NCBI RefSeq assembly: GCF_900460065.1
Contig: NZ_UAVD01000037.1
Location: 62,001 to 126,000, forward strand
Direction: 5' to 3'
Source of the DNA: Streptomyces griseus
GTDB taxonomy: Bacteria; Actinomycetota; Actinomycetes; Streptomycetales; Streptomycetaceae
DNA length: 64,000 nt
Positions 36,347 through 43,888 of the stretch are shown in pieces (the first letter of the stretch is position 1; each line of letters opens with the position of its first letter). The notes beneath the pieces are model-generated. The model made no database searches. It was not told the origin of the DNA and saw only the letters and a list, made by a program, of their open reading frames with translations. Position numbers and translations under genes: made by a program.

Positions 36347-37335
36347 CGCGTCCTCCGAGCTGTGGGTGATGCGGTGGTCGGAACGGGGTGGGGGCGGCGG
36401 TCGGCGGTGAGCAGCAGCGTCGTCAGCGCCGTGACGAGCGTCGGCTGGTAGGCCCACCGGAAGTACACCTGGGGGGTGGCGGAGGCCGGGGCCCGTCCCC
36501 GGGCGGTCTTGCCGGGTATCGACCCGTCCGGCGACGCGGCCCCCGCGAGCATCCCGAGGGCCGCGGTCCCCGAAGGCGTCCGCAGCGGGTCGGAGCCCAG
36601 GCAGTGCTGGGCGAGCAGCAGCTTGGCCGCGTACTCCCACGCGTCCTCGCGCACGCAGTGGTCGGTGAGCCGCTCCACCACGCGCAGCGCCCGCTGCCGG
36701 GCCCGCGTGTCCAGCCCGGTGGCGCGGAAGCCGTAGTCGGAGAGGTAGAACACGGTGTCCGTCACCTGGCAGACGTCCAGTTCGGCCGCCGGCACGCCGT
36801 CGGCGCGGGCCAGCACGCTGTCCGCGTACAGCTCCTCGTACGAGGCCAGTTCGTGCCCGAGGCCCGCGAGTTCGGCGTAGAACCTGGTTCCCAGGTGGAG
36901 GTAGGGCGACTTGCGGCGGGGCGTCAGATAGCCGTCGGCGGCGAGCCGTTCGAGCACCTCGCGTCGGGCCCCGGAGGCGGCCGCGTCCGGTGCGAGGGCG
37001 GCCCACACCAGGGCGAAGGGTCGCGCGCTGCCGGGGGAGTGGGCGAGGAGGCGCGGGAAGTCCGGCTGCCGCCAGGCGTGTTCCACGACCGCCCGTACCG
37101 GTTCCAGCGCGGGGTCGTCCGGCGTGGCCTTCCGCCAGCAGCGGCAGAGCAGCGCGAGTTGCAGGAGGGCCTTCACCCGCGGGGTCACGGGCAGTTCGGC
37201 GCGGCCGGCAGGGGAGTCCAGGCGGCCGGCGTGGAGCCCCAGCCACCGCCGCGTACCCGTGGACAGGATCGCGACGGTCTCCTCGGCGGCGGCTGTCCCG
37301 CCGCTCGTGTCAGGGGCTGACGTTCGCGTAGTCAT
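36343..37335 (-). CDS. DUF6895-like protein, copy 2 (upstream of the radical SAM gene)
   Basis: 330 residues from ATG 37335, with GGAGG just upstream; it begins 26 nt inside the end of the glycosyltransferase gene. Paralogue of the 34197-35153 product: FYAELAGLGHELASYEELYA, FYLSDYGFRATGLD, and LRTPSGTAALGMLAGAASPD followed by GSIPGKT and YFRWAYQPTLVTALTTLLL. No signal, TM or catalytic motif is recognised. Two diverged copies flanking the maturase suggest a heterodimer or two separate tasks, such as one for each tailoring enzyme. That is inference. Confidence 0.75.
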   Translation of the reverse strand: MTTRTSAPDTSGGTAAAEETVAILSTGTRRWLGLHAGRLDSPAGRAELPVTPRVKALLQLALLCRCWRKATPDDPALEPVRAVVEHAWRQPDFPRLLAHSPGSARPFALVWAALAPDAAASGARREVLERLAADGYLTPRRKSPYLHLGTRFYAELAGLGHELASYEELYADSVLARADGVPAAELDVCQVTDTVFYLSDYGFRATGLDTRARQRALRVVERLTDHCVREDAWEYAAKLLLAQHCLGSDPLRTPSGTAALGMLAGAASPDGSIPGKTARGRAPASATPQVYFRWAYQPTLVTALTTLLLTADRRPHPVPTTASPTARRTR

Positions 37336-38506
37336 GGTCCTCCTTCGGGATCGTGGAGTGCCGGGTCACCCGCTCGACGATGTCGGCCGCGCGGGCGGCG
37401 CCGTCCACCGCGGCCAGCCGCCGGCCGAGTGCCTGGGCACGGCCGCGCAGGGCCTCGTCCCGCCAGGCCGAGTCCAGCAGCGCCGGCCAGTCCGACAGCG
37501 CGGATTTCGGCAGATGCACGCCCACACCCGCCCGCATGCAGGCGCCGGTGAGCAGCGGCTGCTCGGAGCCGTTGGGCGAGGCCGCGAGGGGGCGGCCGCG
37601 CAGCAGGGCGGCGAGTACGGGGGCGGAGGTGCCGCTCGTCAGTACCAGGTCCGCCAGGTCGATCAGCGGCCCCATCCACGGTTTGCGCACCGTCAGGATG
37701 TCCGCGCCCGGCGCGGGTTCGGGGCTCGGCGAGCGACCCTGCTCGACCACGGCCTGGAACCGGCCGCCGGTGAAGGCCTCGTTGAGGTGGGGCCACCGGC
37801 TGCCACCCTCGAACACGCGCCCGAGATGGACGTACACCAGGGGTTTCCCGGACCGCTCCACCTGCTCCCTGACCGCCTCGACCTCGCCCGGTCCGGGCGT
37901 CGGCTCCCAGCGCAGCGGTCCCACGTGCCGGACCCGGTCGGGCAGTTCGCCGCCCGGGTACTCCAGCGCCGGGTCGCCGCGCAGCAGCAGGGCGTCACCC
38001 GGCAGCGGGTCGTCCCCCCACCGGGAGCCACGCGCCGGCAGCCCGGCCAGCTCCCGCACCTCGGCGTACTGCTGGCGCATCTCACGGGTCCGGTTCCGCC
38101 GGGGCCTGCCCAGCGGCGGTTCGCCGTCCCCGCCCGCCCGGTAGTCCCACAGGTGGACCGAGAGCCCGACCACCACCACGGGAAGGCCGAGCACTTCGGC
38201 GGCGAGCAGGGTGCCGTGGCACAGCACGGAGGTGATGAGCAGGTCGGCCCGGTCGGCGCGGGCGGCGCGCACGGTCGCGCGGTACTGCGCCATGGCGGAG
38301 GTGCCCCACCACGCGACGGAGAACGCGCGCCGTTCGCCGAAGTCCTCCGTCGCCGCGAACGGCAGTCCGGCGTCGGCCGCGACGGCCGCGACGCCGGACC
38401 TGCCCAGCAGGCTGACGTGGTGGCCGCGGCGTCCGAGCTCACGACCGGCCGCGATCGTCGGGTAGAGGTAGCCGCCGTCGCTGAGCGGACACAGCAGGAT
38501 TCTCAC
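37310..38506 (-). CDS. MGT/GT1-family glycosyltransferase of the RiPP operon
   Basis: 398 residues from GTG 38506, four bases after GGAGG. GT-B fold of the macrolide/UGT type: N-terminal VRILLCPLSDGGYLYPTIAA with GRELGRRGHHVSLLGRSG; C-terminal nucleotide-sugar domain with KPLVYVHLGRVFEGG, WMGPLIDLADLVLTSGTSAP and NGSEQPLLTGACMRAGVGV. The C-terminal region lacks the full HxGxGT signature (it reads LVLTSGTSAP), so donor binding may be altered. In this operon it probably glycosylates the modified peptide, on Ser, Thr or Cys, or on a group made by the radical SAM enzyme. No sugar-synthesis genes are nearby, so a common NDP-sugar would be used. Confidence 0.85.
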   Translation of the reverse strand: MRILLCPLSDGGYLYPTIAAGRELGRRGHHVSLLGRSGVAAVAADAGLPFAATEDFGERRAFSVAWWGTSAMAQYRATVRAARADRADLLITSVLCHGTLLAAEVLGLPVVVVGLSVHLWDYRAGGDGEPPLGRPRRNRTREMRQQYAEVRELAGLPARGSRWGDDPLPGDALLLRGDPALEYPGGELPDRVRHVGPLRWEPTPGPGEVEAVREQVERSGKPLVYVHLGRVFEGGSRWPHLNEAFTGGRFQAVVEQGRSPSPEPAPGADILTVRKPWMGPLIDLADLVLTSGTSAPVLAALLRGRPLAASPNGSEQPLLTGACMRAGVGVHLPKSALSDWPALLDSAWRDEALRGRAQALGRRLAAVDGAARAADIVERVTRHSTIPKEDHDYANVSP

Positions 38507-38649
38507 GACGCCTCCCGGTCGGAACGGTCGGTCCGGATGCCGGACGGGGCGGTCCGGAGCTGAGCGGCCGCCGCCGGGAGTTCCCGCGCCGCGGGCCGCG
38601 GGGCCCGGTGCGGGCGCCGGCACTGTGCCGGTGGGGCGGCGGGGGTCAC
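38503..38649 (-). CDS. Possible 48-residue ORF coupled to the glycosyltransferase
   Basis: GTG 38649 follows GAGGGAG and the frame ends in a TGA that overlaps the glycosyltransferase GTG. The product is Arg/Pro/Ala-rich with one Cys and matches nothing I know. The start module is a copy of the peptidase start region, so this may be a leader reading frame or remnant left by a duplication rather than a working protein. Confidence 0.3.
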   Translation of the reverse strand: MTPAAPPAQCRRPHRAPRPAARELPAAAAQLRTAPSGIRTDRSDREAS

Positions 38650-38663
38650 TCGGTGCTCCCTCG
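38625..38663. repeat. 39-bp repeat, copy B (upstream of the glycosyltransferase gene)
   Basis: Partner of 32746-32784, with three mismatches in 39. It includes the GAGGGAG ribosome site and a GTG followed by ACC and Ala codons. Confidence 0.75.
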
Positions 38664-38805
38664 GGGCGTGGCGGGCGGTGACGGGCGGCCGGCGGGCCTG
38701 CCGGGCGGGAGGGCCGAAAGGGGCGGGTCTCGCGGCGGCCGGGGCCGGCGGCGGCAGGTGCGACGGCGGCGGGCGCCTCTCGGCGGGTGGCGCCGGACGG
38801 CGGCC

Positions 38806-38849
38806 GGGCCTCCGGCGCTCGGCACGATGGGTGCGAGCTCCGGAGGCCC
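38806..38849 (-). terminator. Attenuator-like hairpin after the radical-SAM precursor gene
   Basis: Perfect 10-bp outer arms GGGCCTCCGG/CCGGAGGCCC, continued by GCTC and GCAC pairing with GTGC and GAGC. It lies 29 nt past the precursor stop and 300 nt before the glycosyltransferase gene. This is the usual place for partial termination that raises precursor over enzyme mRNA. Confidence 0.6.
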
Positions 38850-38878
38850 GTGCGGTGCACAGGACGCGACGGGGCGAG

Positions 38879-39001
38879 TTACTGCAGCATGTCGCTGTTG
38901 TTGGTGAGGCAGTTCCCCGCCTCGTCCTCGCCGTCCTCGCTGTGGGCGACGACCTCGAACTCCTCGGACTCGGTCGGCTCCTGGCTCTGGTTCTCGGGCA
39001 T
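38879..39001 (-). CDS. Candidate RiPP precursor peptide, 40 aa, single Cys
   Basis: 40 residues from ATG 39001, with GAGGAG six bases upstream. Acidic leader: residues 1-28 contain ten Glu, two Asp and no basic residue except His20, with a short hydrophobic patch FEVVA at 15-19 suited to binding by a recognition element. The C-terminal end AGNCLTNNSDMLQ (28-40) is the likely core, with Cys31, Thr33, Ser36 and three Asn as modifiable residues and no aromatic ring. It is the first gene of a minus-strand operon with a radical SAM enzyme, glycosyltransferase, two DUF6895 proteins, exporter and peptidase. It matches no precursor family that I can recall (not FxSxx, KxxxW or a three-residue cyclophane type). 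Confidence 0.75.
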   Translation of the reverse strand: MPENQSQEPTESEEFEVVAHSEDGEDEAGNCLTNNSDMLQ

Positions 39002-39580
39002 GTTGTTCTCCTCTGGTCGACGGTGGCGGTTGCACCGGCTGAGAAGAACGTACGAACGCGCGGTATGGGAACGCCTGATCGTCGGCCCGACGCCGGTATA
39101 CGGCCCACGACGCGGGCCCGGGACGGCACCGGTGACCGGAGGGGATGTCGGGGCCCGGACCGTGGACACGTGTCGGCCCCGCCGCAGGTAGGCGGGTGTG
39201 CGGAGCCGGCTGGGGGCGGTCGGGCGCGGTGCGTGTGGGGCCGCGGAGGGCGGTCCGGCGCGGTGTGGCCGGGCGGCGGTGCACGGGGAGGGCCACCGCA
39301 CCCGGGGCCGGAGGCAGCGGGGTCCCGTGGGCAGCGGTGCCCCGTGGGCGCGGACCGGGGGACCGGCTCCGGCGGGCAGGGACCGGCCAGGCCGCTCGAC
39401 GCAGTCCACGGACGGGCGAGCCGTCTCGTAGGCCAGGGACCGGTCAGTCCGGTCGTCGCAGTCCACGGACCGGGCAGGCCCCCTCGGAGGCCACGGACCG
39501 AGGGGGCCTCAGCCGTCCGGCTGACAGGTACGGCCCCGGCCGGCAGGTGCCCGGGGAGGGGAGGGCCAGGGCGACAGGCC
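39002..39580. repeat. 579-nt promoter region with a 57-bp imperfect tandem repeat (39378-39434, 39435-39492)
   Basis: No gene recognised. Two adjacent copies begin AGGGACCGG and share CGCAGTCCACGGAC, and a degenerate third unit may follow. The promoter of the precursor operon should lie near 39010-39090. No clear -35/-10 pair could be fixed. Confidence 0.5.
39477..39508 (-). terminator. Terminator downstream of the NYN-type gene
   Basis: Perfect 11-bp arms GGCCCCCTCGG/CCGAGGGGGCC with a 10-nt loop, about 75 nt past the stop at 39581. Confidence 0.7.
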
Positions 39581-39976
39581 CTAAGCGCCCGGCGACGGCC
39601 GTACCGTACGGGGTCCCACACAGCGGGCCCCGTACGCCTCGACCCGCCGCCGCAGTCCCCGGTCGGCGGTGACGACGACGCAGTCCCGGTCCGGGGCGGC
39701 CCCGGCCGCCAGCTCGGCGATCAGGTCGTCGCCGCTGCCGGGGGCCGAGTCGACCCGCACCCCGGGCACGGAGGCGACGCCCCGGGCGGCCCCCTCCACG
39801 ACGAGCACCAGCTCGGCGGGGCCGGGCAGCCCCGGCAGCCCGGCCGCCGCGTACGGGACCAGCGAGTCACGCAGCCGGGTCGCCGCCCCGCGCCGGTCCC
39901 GCCACCATCCGTCGGGCACGGAACCGACCACGTTGGCGGCGTCCACGATCACCAGCACCGCGTCGTCCTCGCTCAT
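39581..39976 (-). CDS. NYN/PIN-like domain protein (putative ribonuclease)
   Basis: 131 residues. The start VLVIVDAANVVGS matches the first acidic strand of NYN/PIN-like nucleases; GSGDDLIAEL and CVVVTADRGLRRRVEAYGARC supply the later acidic residues and the typical C-terminal strand. These domains are metal-dependent RNases acting on tRNA, rRNA or mRNA. The gene follows the LCP gene by 39 nt on the same strand and probably shares its transcript. The family is fairly clear, the target unknown. Confidence 0.75.
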   Translation of the reverse strand: MSEDDAVLVIVDAANVVGSVPDGWWRDRRGAATRLRDSLVPYAAAGLPGLPGPAELVLVVEGAARGVASVPGVRVDSAPGSGDDLIAELAAGAAPDRDCVVVTADRGLRRRVEAYGARCVGPRTVRPSPGA

Positions 39977-40015
39977 CCCGGCAGGGTGTCACGGGCGGCG
40001 TGGTTCGGCGGGGTC

Positions 40016-41095
40016 TCAGCCTCCGGTGGCGGGGGACTTCTTCGCTTCCTCGGGGATCGCGGTGTCCTCGCGGATCGCCTTCCACAGCTGGCCGGCCTGC
40101 GGCTCGGCCGCGATCACCCGGTTCTTGTCGATCTTGTCGTACGCCACCGGCAGCATGATCGTCTCCATCGAGGCCGGGTCGACGCCGTTCATCGAGCGGG
40201 CGAACTCCGCCAGCGAGGTGAGCGACGCGAGCCCCGAGTCGGTGGTCAGCGACTTGGTGGCCGACTTGGCGATCTTGTACGAGTTCGCCGGACTGCCCAG
40301 CAGGTCCTGCGACTTGACCTCGCTCAGCAGGGCCATCAGGAACTGCTGCTGGAGCCCGATGCGGCCCAGGTCGCTGCCGTCGCCGATGCCGTGCCGGGTC
40401 CGGACGTACGCCAGGGACTCGGTGCCGTCCAGCTTCTGCGGGCCCGCGGTGAGGCTCAGCCCGGAGGCCTTGTCGTCGATGTCCTGCGGTACGTCGACGG
40501 TGACCCCGCCGATGGCGTCGACCAGGTCCTTGAACCCGGCGAAGTTGATCTCCAGGTAGTGGTCGATGCGGACGCCGGACATCTTCTCGACCGTCTTCAC
40601 CACACAGGCCGGACCGACCTGGGAGTAGACGGAGTTGAACATGACGCGTTCCTTGGCGGACACCGTGGATCCGTTGTCCCCGACGCACTCGGGCCGGGTC
40701 ACCAGGGTGTCGCGCGGGATGGAGACGGCGACGGCCTTCGACCGGCCCTCGGGTATGTGCACCACCATCGCGGTGTCGGAGCGCGCACCGCTGACGCCCC
40801 CGCCCCCGCCCAGCTCCTTGTTCTCCGCCCCGGCGCGCGAGTCGGAGCCCAGGACCAGGAGGTTCTGCCCGCTGGTGGGCAGCTTCTCCGGGCGGTCCTC
40901 ACCGAGCGCCTTGTCGATGTCGACGCCCGTGATGTTCCCGTCGAGCTGGCTGTAGAGCCAGTACACGGTTCCGCCGGCGGCGAGCAGCAGGACGAGCAGG
41001 ACACCGAGCGTGATCTTGAGCCCGCGGCGGCGCTTGCGGGGCTTGGGTGAGCGCCGGGAGGCACGGGGGCCCGGAGGCATGACGTCGTTGCTCAT
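40016..41095 (-). CDS. LytR-CpsA-Psr (LCP) family wall-polymer ligase
   Basis: 359 residues from ATG 41095; a TTG six codons upstream is possible and no ideal ribosome site supports either. Short basic cytoplasmic N-terminus (KPRKRRRGLK), TM helix near 25-48, then the extracellular LCP domain. Its phosphate-binding Asp/Arg set is visible: LLVLGSDSRAG, GARSDTAMVVHI, VSIPRDTLV and YVRTRHGIGDGSDLGRI. LCP enzymes move a glycopolymer from its lipid pyrophosphate carrier to peptidoglycan. Divergence from galE and the Stealth genes suggests that it attaches the polymer made by them. Confidence 0.92.
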   Translation of the reverse strand: MSNDVMPPGPRASRRSPKPRKRRRGLKITLGVLLVLLLAAGGTVYWLYSQLDGNITGVDIDKALGEDRPEKLPTSGQNLLVLGSDSRAGAENKELGGGGGVSGARSDTAMVVHIPEGRSKAVAVSIPRDTLVTRPECVGDNGSTVSAKERVMFNSVYSQVGPACVVKTVEKMSGVRIDHYLEINFAGFKDLVDAIGGVTVDVPQDIDDKASGLSLTAGPQKLDGTESLAYVRTRHGIGDGSDLGRIGLQQQFLMALLSEVKSQDLLGSPANSYKIAKSATKSLTTDSGLASLTSLAEFARSMNGVDPASMETIMLPVAYDKIDKNRVIAAEPQAGQLWKAIREDTAIPEEAKKSPATGG

Positions 41096-41264
41096 CCTGT
41101 TTCGAGTCCTCAAATCTCATTGCCCGGGAGGGCAGGGGAGTGCGCGGGACTCGGGTGGGGGGTGTGGCCGGTCCGTGAATGTTCGACTGACCGAGCACTA
41201 TAGAACAGACGGGCGCATGAACTGGTGAGCCGATGCCTGGCAATGGACGACGAGCGTATCGAAC

Positions 41265-41270
41265 TACTAT
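41265..41270 (+). promoter_or_regulatory. Possible -10 element of a leaderless galE transcript
   Basis: TACTAT lies exactly 7-12 nt before the galE ATG and there is no ribosome site in between, as expected if transcription begins at the A of the ATG. No good -35 is seen. Confidence 0.35.
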
Positions 41271-41276
41271 TCGCCC

Positions 41277-42287
41277 ATGACTTGGTTGATCACAGGCGGA
41301 GCGGGCTATATCGGGTCTCACGTCGTACGCGCCATGACGGCGGCCGGCGAGACGGTCGCCGTCTACGACGACCTCTCCACCGGAGACCGCGAGCGCGTTC
41401 CGGACGACGTGCCCTTCGTGCACGGCTCGACGCTCGACGCCGTCGGCCTGCGGCGCGTCATGCGGGACCTGTCGGTACGCGGCGTCGTGCACCTCGCGGC
41501 CAAGAAGCAGGTGGCCGAGTCCGTCGAGCGCCCCCTCCACTACTACCGCGAGAACGTCGAGGGGCTCCGGGTGCTCCTGGAGGCGGCGGCCGACAGCGGG
41601 GTGGGCTCGTTCCTGTTCTCGTCCTCCGCGGCCGTGTACGGAATGCCGGACGTGGCGCTTGTGACGGAAGACACTCCCTGCGCCCCCATCAACCCCTACG
41701 GCGAGACCAAGCTCGCGGGCGAGTGGCTGGTGCGCTCGGTGGGACGGGCGCACGGCATGGCCACCGCCTCGCTGCGCTACTTCAACGTGGCGGGTGCCGC
41801 GGCGCCCCACCTCGCCGACGCCGGTGTCTTCAACCTCGTGCCCATGGTCTTCGAGAAGCTCTCCCAGGGCGCCGCCCCGGTGGTCTTCGGGACCGACTAC
41901 GACACCGCCGACGGAACCTGCGTCCGCGACTTCATCCATGTGGACGACATCGCCTCGGCCCACCTGGCGGCGGCCCGTGCGCTCGTCGGCCGCGGCCCTG
42001 GGTCGGATCTGACGGTCAACATCGGCCGTGGGCAGGGTGTTTCGGTCCGCGAGATGATCGCGCTGATCGGCGAGGTGACCGGGTACAGCTCTGCCGCCGA
42101 GCCGGTTTCCGCTCCGCGGCGACCGGGCGATCCGGCCCGTGTCGTCGCCTCGGCGGACCTGATCCGCGAAGAACTGGACTGGTCCGCGTCCCATGACGTC
42201 CGGCAGATGGTGGAGTCGGCCTGGGCCGGCTGGTGCCTGCGGCATCCGGCCGCGTGGCGCGACCTCGCCGGGATCCCGTCGGCCTGA
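41277..42287 (+). CDS. galE: UDP-glucose 4-epimerase
   Basis: 336 residues. Extended SDR: NAD-binding LITGGAGYIGSHVV, VVHLAAKKQV, catalytic Ser region FLFSSSAAVYG, YxxxK as NPYGETK, and RYFNVAGAA with FIHVDDIASAH. It makes UDP-galactose from UDP-glucose (possibly UDP-GalNAc from UDP-GlcNAc). The first gene of a plus-strand set with Stealth enzymes, it may supply galactose for a wall polymer rather than serve galactose catabolism; no galT or galK is near. Confidence 0.93.
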   Translation: MTWLITGGAGYIGSHVVRAMTAAGETVAVYDDLSTGDRERVPDDVPFVHGSTLDAVGLRRVMRDLSVRGVVHLAAKKQVAESVERPLHYYRENVEGLRVLLEAAADSGVGSFLFSSSAAVYGMPDVALVTEDTPCAPINPYGETKLAGEWLVRSVGRAHGMATASLRYFNVAGAAAPHLADAGVFNLVPMVFEKLSQGAAPVVFGTDYDTADGTCVRDFIHVDDIASAHLAAARALVGRGPGSDLTVNIGRGQGVSVREMIALIGEVTGYSSAAEPVSAPRRPGDPARVVASADLIREELDWSASHDVRQMVESAWAGWCLRHPAAWRDLAGIPSA

Positions 42288-42529
42288 GACGCGCGCGGGC
42301 GCACTCTCCGGGCGTCGCGCCGAGCTGTCTCGCCCCGGCGCACCAGCCCCCCCCTGTGCCGTCTCCATGTCAAGGCTGTGGGACGCGTATGGCAAACTTC
42401 TGCAGAGATTTCACTAGTAGTCCACTTGTGCGACCCCCGGCGGCCGACGCCGACAAGCTCCGGGGGGAGGGGCGCCAAGCGGGGGGCGTGGCCGACAGGG
42501 CTGCGGTACGGGGAGCGTGAGGGGCGGAC

Positions 42530-43645
42530 ATGGGGGCGAAGTACGGGCGTGGCGCCACGAAGACGGAGCGCCCCGGGGCCGCCGGGTCCGGGGGGAGTGC
42601 GACGCCGTCCAGGCCGCTGGCCGACGAGGGCGTACGACTGTTTCTGGGCAGGGATCACCGGTTCACCGCGATCGCCCGGACCGCTGACGGTCTGCTCCGG
42701 TGGACGCAGCACCGCCCGAACGGAACCGGGTGGGACGGGCCCGAGCTGATTGCCACTCCTCGGCTCACCGGTCTCTCGTCGACCCAGGGGGCCGACGGCT
42801 TCCTTCACTTCGTCGGTCGGCGGGTCTCCGACGGAGGGGCCTCGGTCACCGTGGTGCAGGCCGTCCAGTACCAGACGGGCCGCCCGCTCACGCAGTGGCG
42901 CTCCATCGGCAACCCGCACAAGGATCCTGAGCGGATCCGGGCGGTGACCGTGCCGGGGATCGCCGTGAGCGGCGCGGGGCTCGTCCACGTCTTCCTGGCC
43001 AGGGCCGGGGGCGGGGTCGTGATGCGTCAGGAGGGGGCCAAGGGCCCGTGGCAACCCTGGCGCGGACTCAAGGGGCAGCTCGCCGAGGGGGACGTCACGG
43101 CCGTCGCCTCGTCCTCCGGCCGGATCGAGTTGCTGGTCCCGGACACGAGCGGCCGGGCCATGCGCTGGCGGCAGAGCGAGCCGGACGGCGAGATGGAGCG
43201 TGGCCCCAACATCCCCATGGCTCCCGCGCCCGGCAGTCTCGTCGGGCTGGAGACGGGCCCGGACCGCATCACCTATTACTGGGCGGACCCGGCGACGGGG
43301 GGTGTCTTCGCCCACCGCCCGGGGGAGTGGGTGATCCCCCTCGGTGGGGGACCGGTCAGCGGTCGTATCGCGGCCCTCCGGGTGGCGCTCGACGGATACG
43401 ACTGCACCGTGCTGGCCCACCGCGGCGTTGACGGCGACGTGATGGTGGCGGCCTGCGCGACGGAGAACGAGGCCGCCGGGCTCTGGTGGGCGCCGACGGG
43501 CGAGCGGTGTGCGGGTCCCCCCGCCCTGGCCCGTGATGGGTACGGCCGGGTCGTCATGGCCACGCTCGGCTCGGACGGCGCATTGCGGATTGCCCGTCAG
43601 TCCCGTGAACAGGGACTCGTCATGGAGCCTTCCGTGCGCGTGTGA
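42530..43645 (+). CDS. Lectin-like beta-propeller protein (PLL/tectonin type)
   Basis: 371 residues from ATG 42530. No signal peptide or TM. The sequence is a run of about 45-residue blades with the pattern LxxFLGRDHRFTAIARTADG, LLRWTQHRP and WDGPELIATPRLTGLSSTQG, repeated with variations (IELLVPDTSGRAMRWRQSE, RITYYWADPATGGVFAHRPG). This resembles the PLL fucose-lectin or tectonin propellers, seven blades being plausible. It lies 240 nt after galE and about 240 nt before the Stealth gene in an AT-richer context. It may bind a polymer intermediate or scaffold the enzymes. It is not an enzyme by any motif I can see. Confidence 0.65.
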   Translation: MGAKYGRGATKTERPGAAGSGGSATPSRPLADEGVRLFLGRDHRFTAIARTADGLLRWTQHRPNGTGWDGPELIATPRLTGLSSTQGADGFLHFVGRRVSDGGASVTVVQAVQYQTGRPLTQWRSIGNPHKDPERIRAVTVPGIAVSGAGLVHVFLARAGGGVVMRQEGAKGPWQPWRGLKGQLAEGDVTAVASSSGRIELLVPDTSGRAMRWRQSEPDGEMERGPNIPMAPAPGSLVGLETGPDRITYYWADPATGGVFAHRPGEWVIPLGGGPVSGRIAALRVALDGYDCTVLAHRGVDGDVMVAACATENEAAGLWWAPTGERCAGPPALARDGYGRVVMATLGSDGALRIARQSREQGLVMEPSVRV

Positions 43646-43888
43646 GTCCGCCGGCAGAACGGGCGAGACCGGAACCGTACGTTTCCTTTCCACTTCTGCA
43701 CTATTGCACCTGTGTAACAGATGCGAATTTCAACGATCAAAGATGGACACAGAGTGTTCAGGATGTGAAGATTTCGTGGCGGCCATCTGTCTCCGGTGAT
43801 GGCGTCGGTGAGTGCGACCACTTGCCAGGCGAAGGCGCGGGAGTGGGCCGAGGCCCCATGGGTGTATGGATGGTGCGGAAATTCAGTG

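Noticed and set aside
38879..39001. Assigning the 40-residue peptide to the FxSxx or cyclophane radical-SAM classes
   Set aside because: It ends SDMLQ without a Phe before Ser, and there is no Trp, Tyr or Phe in the C-terminal 24 residues.
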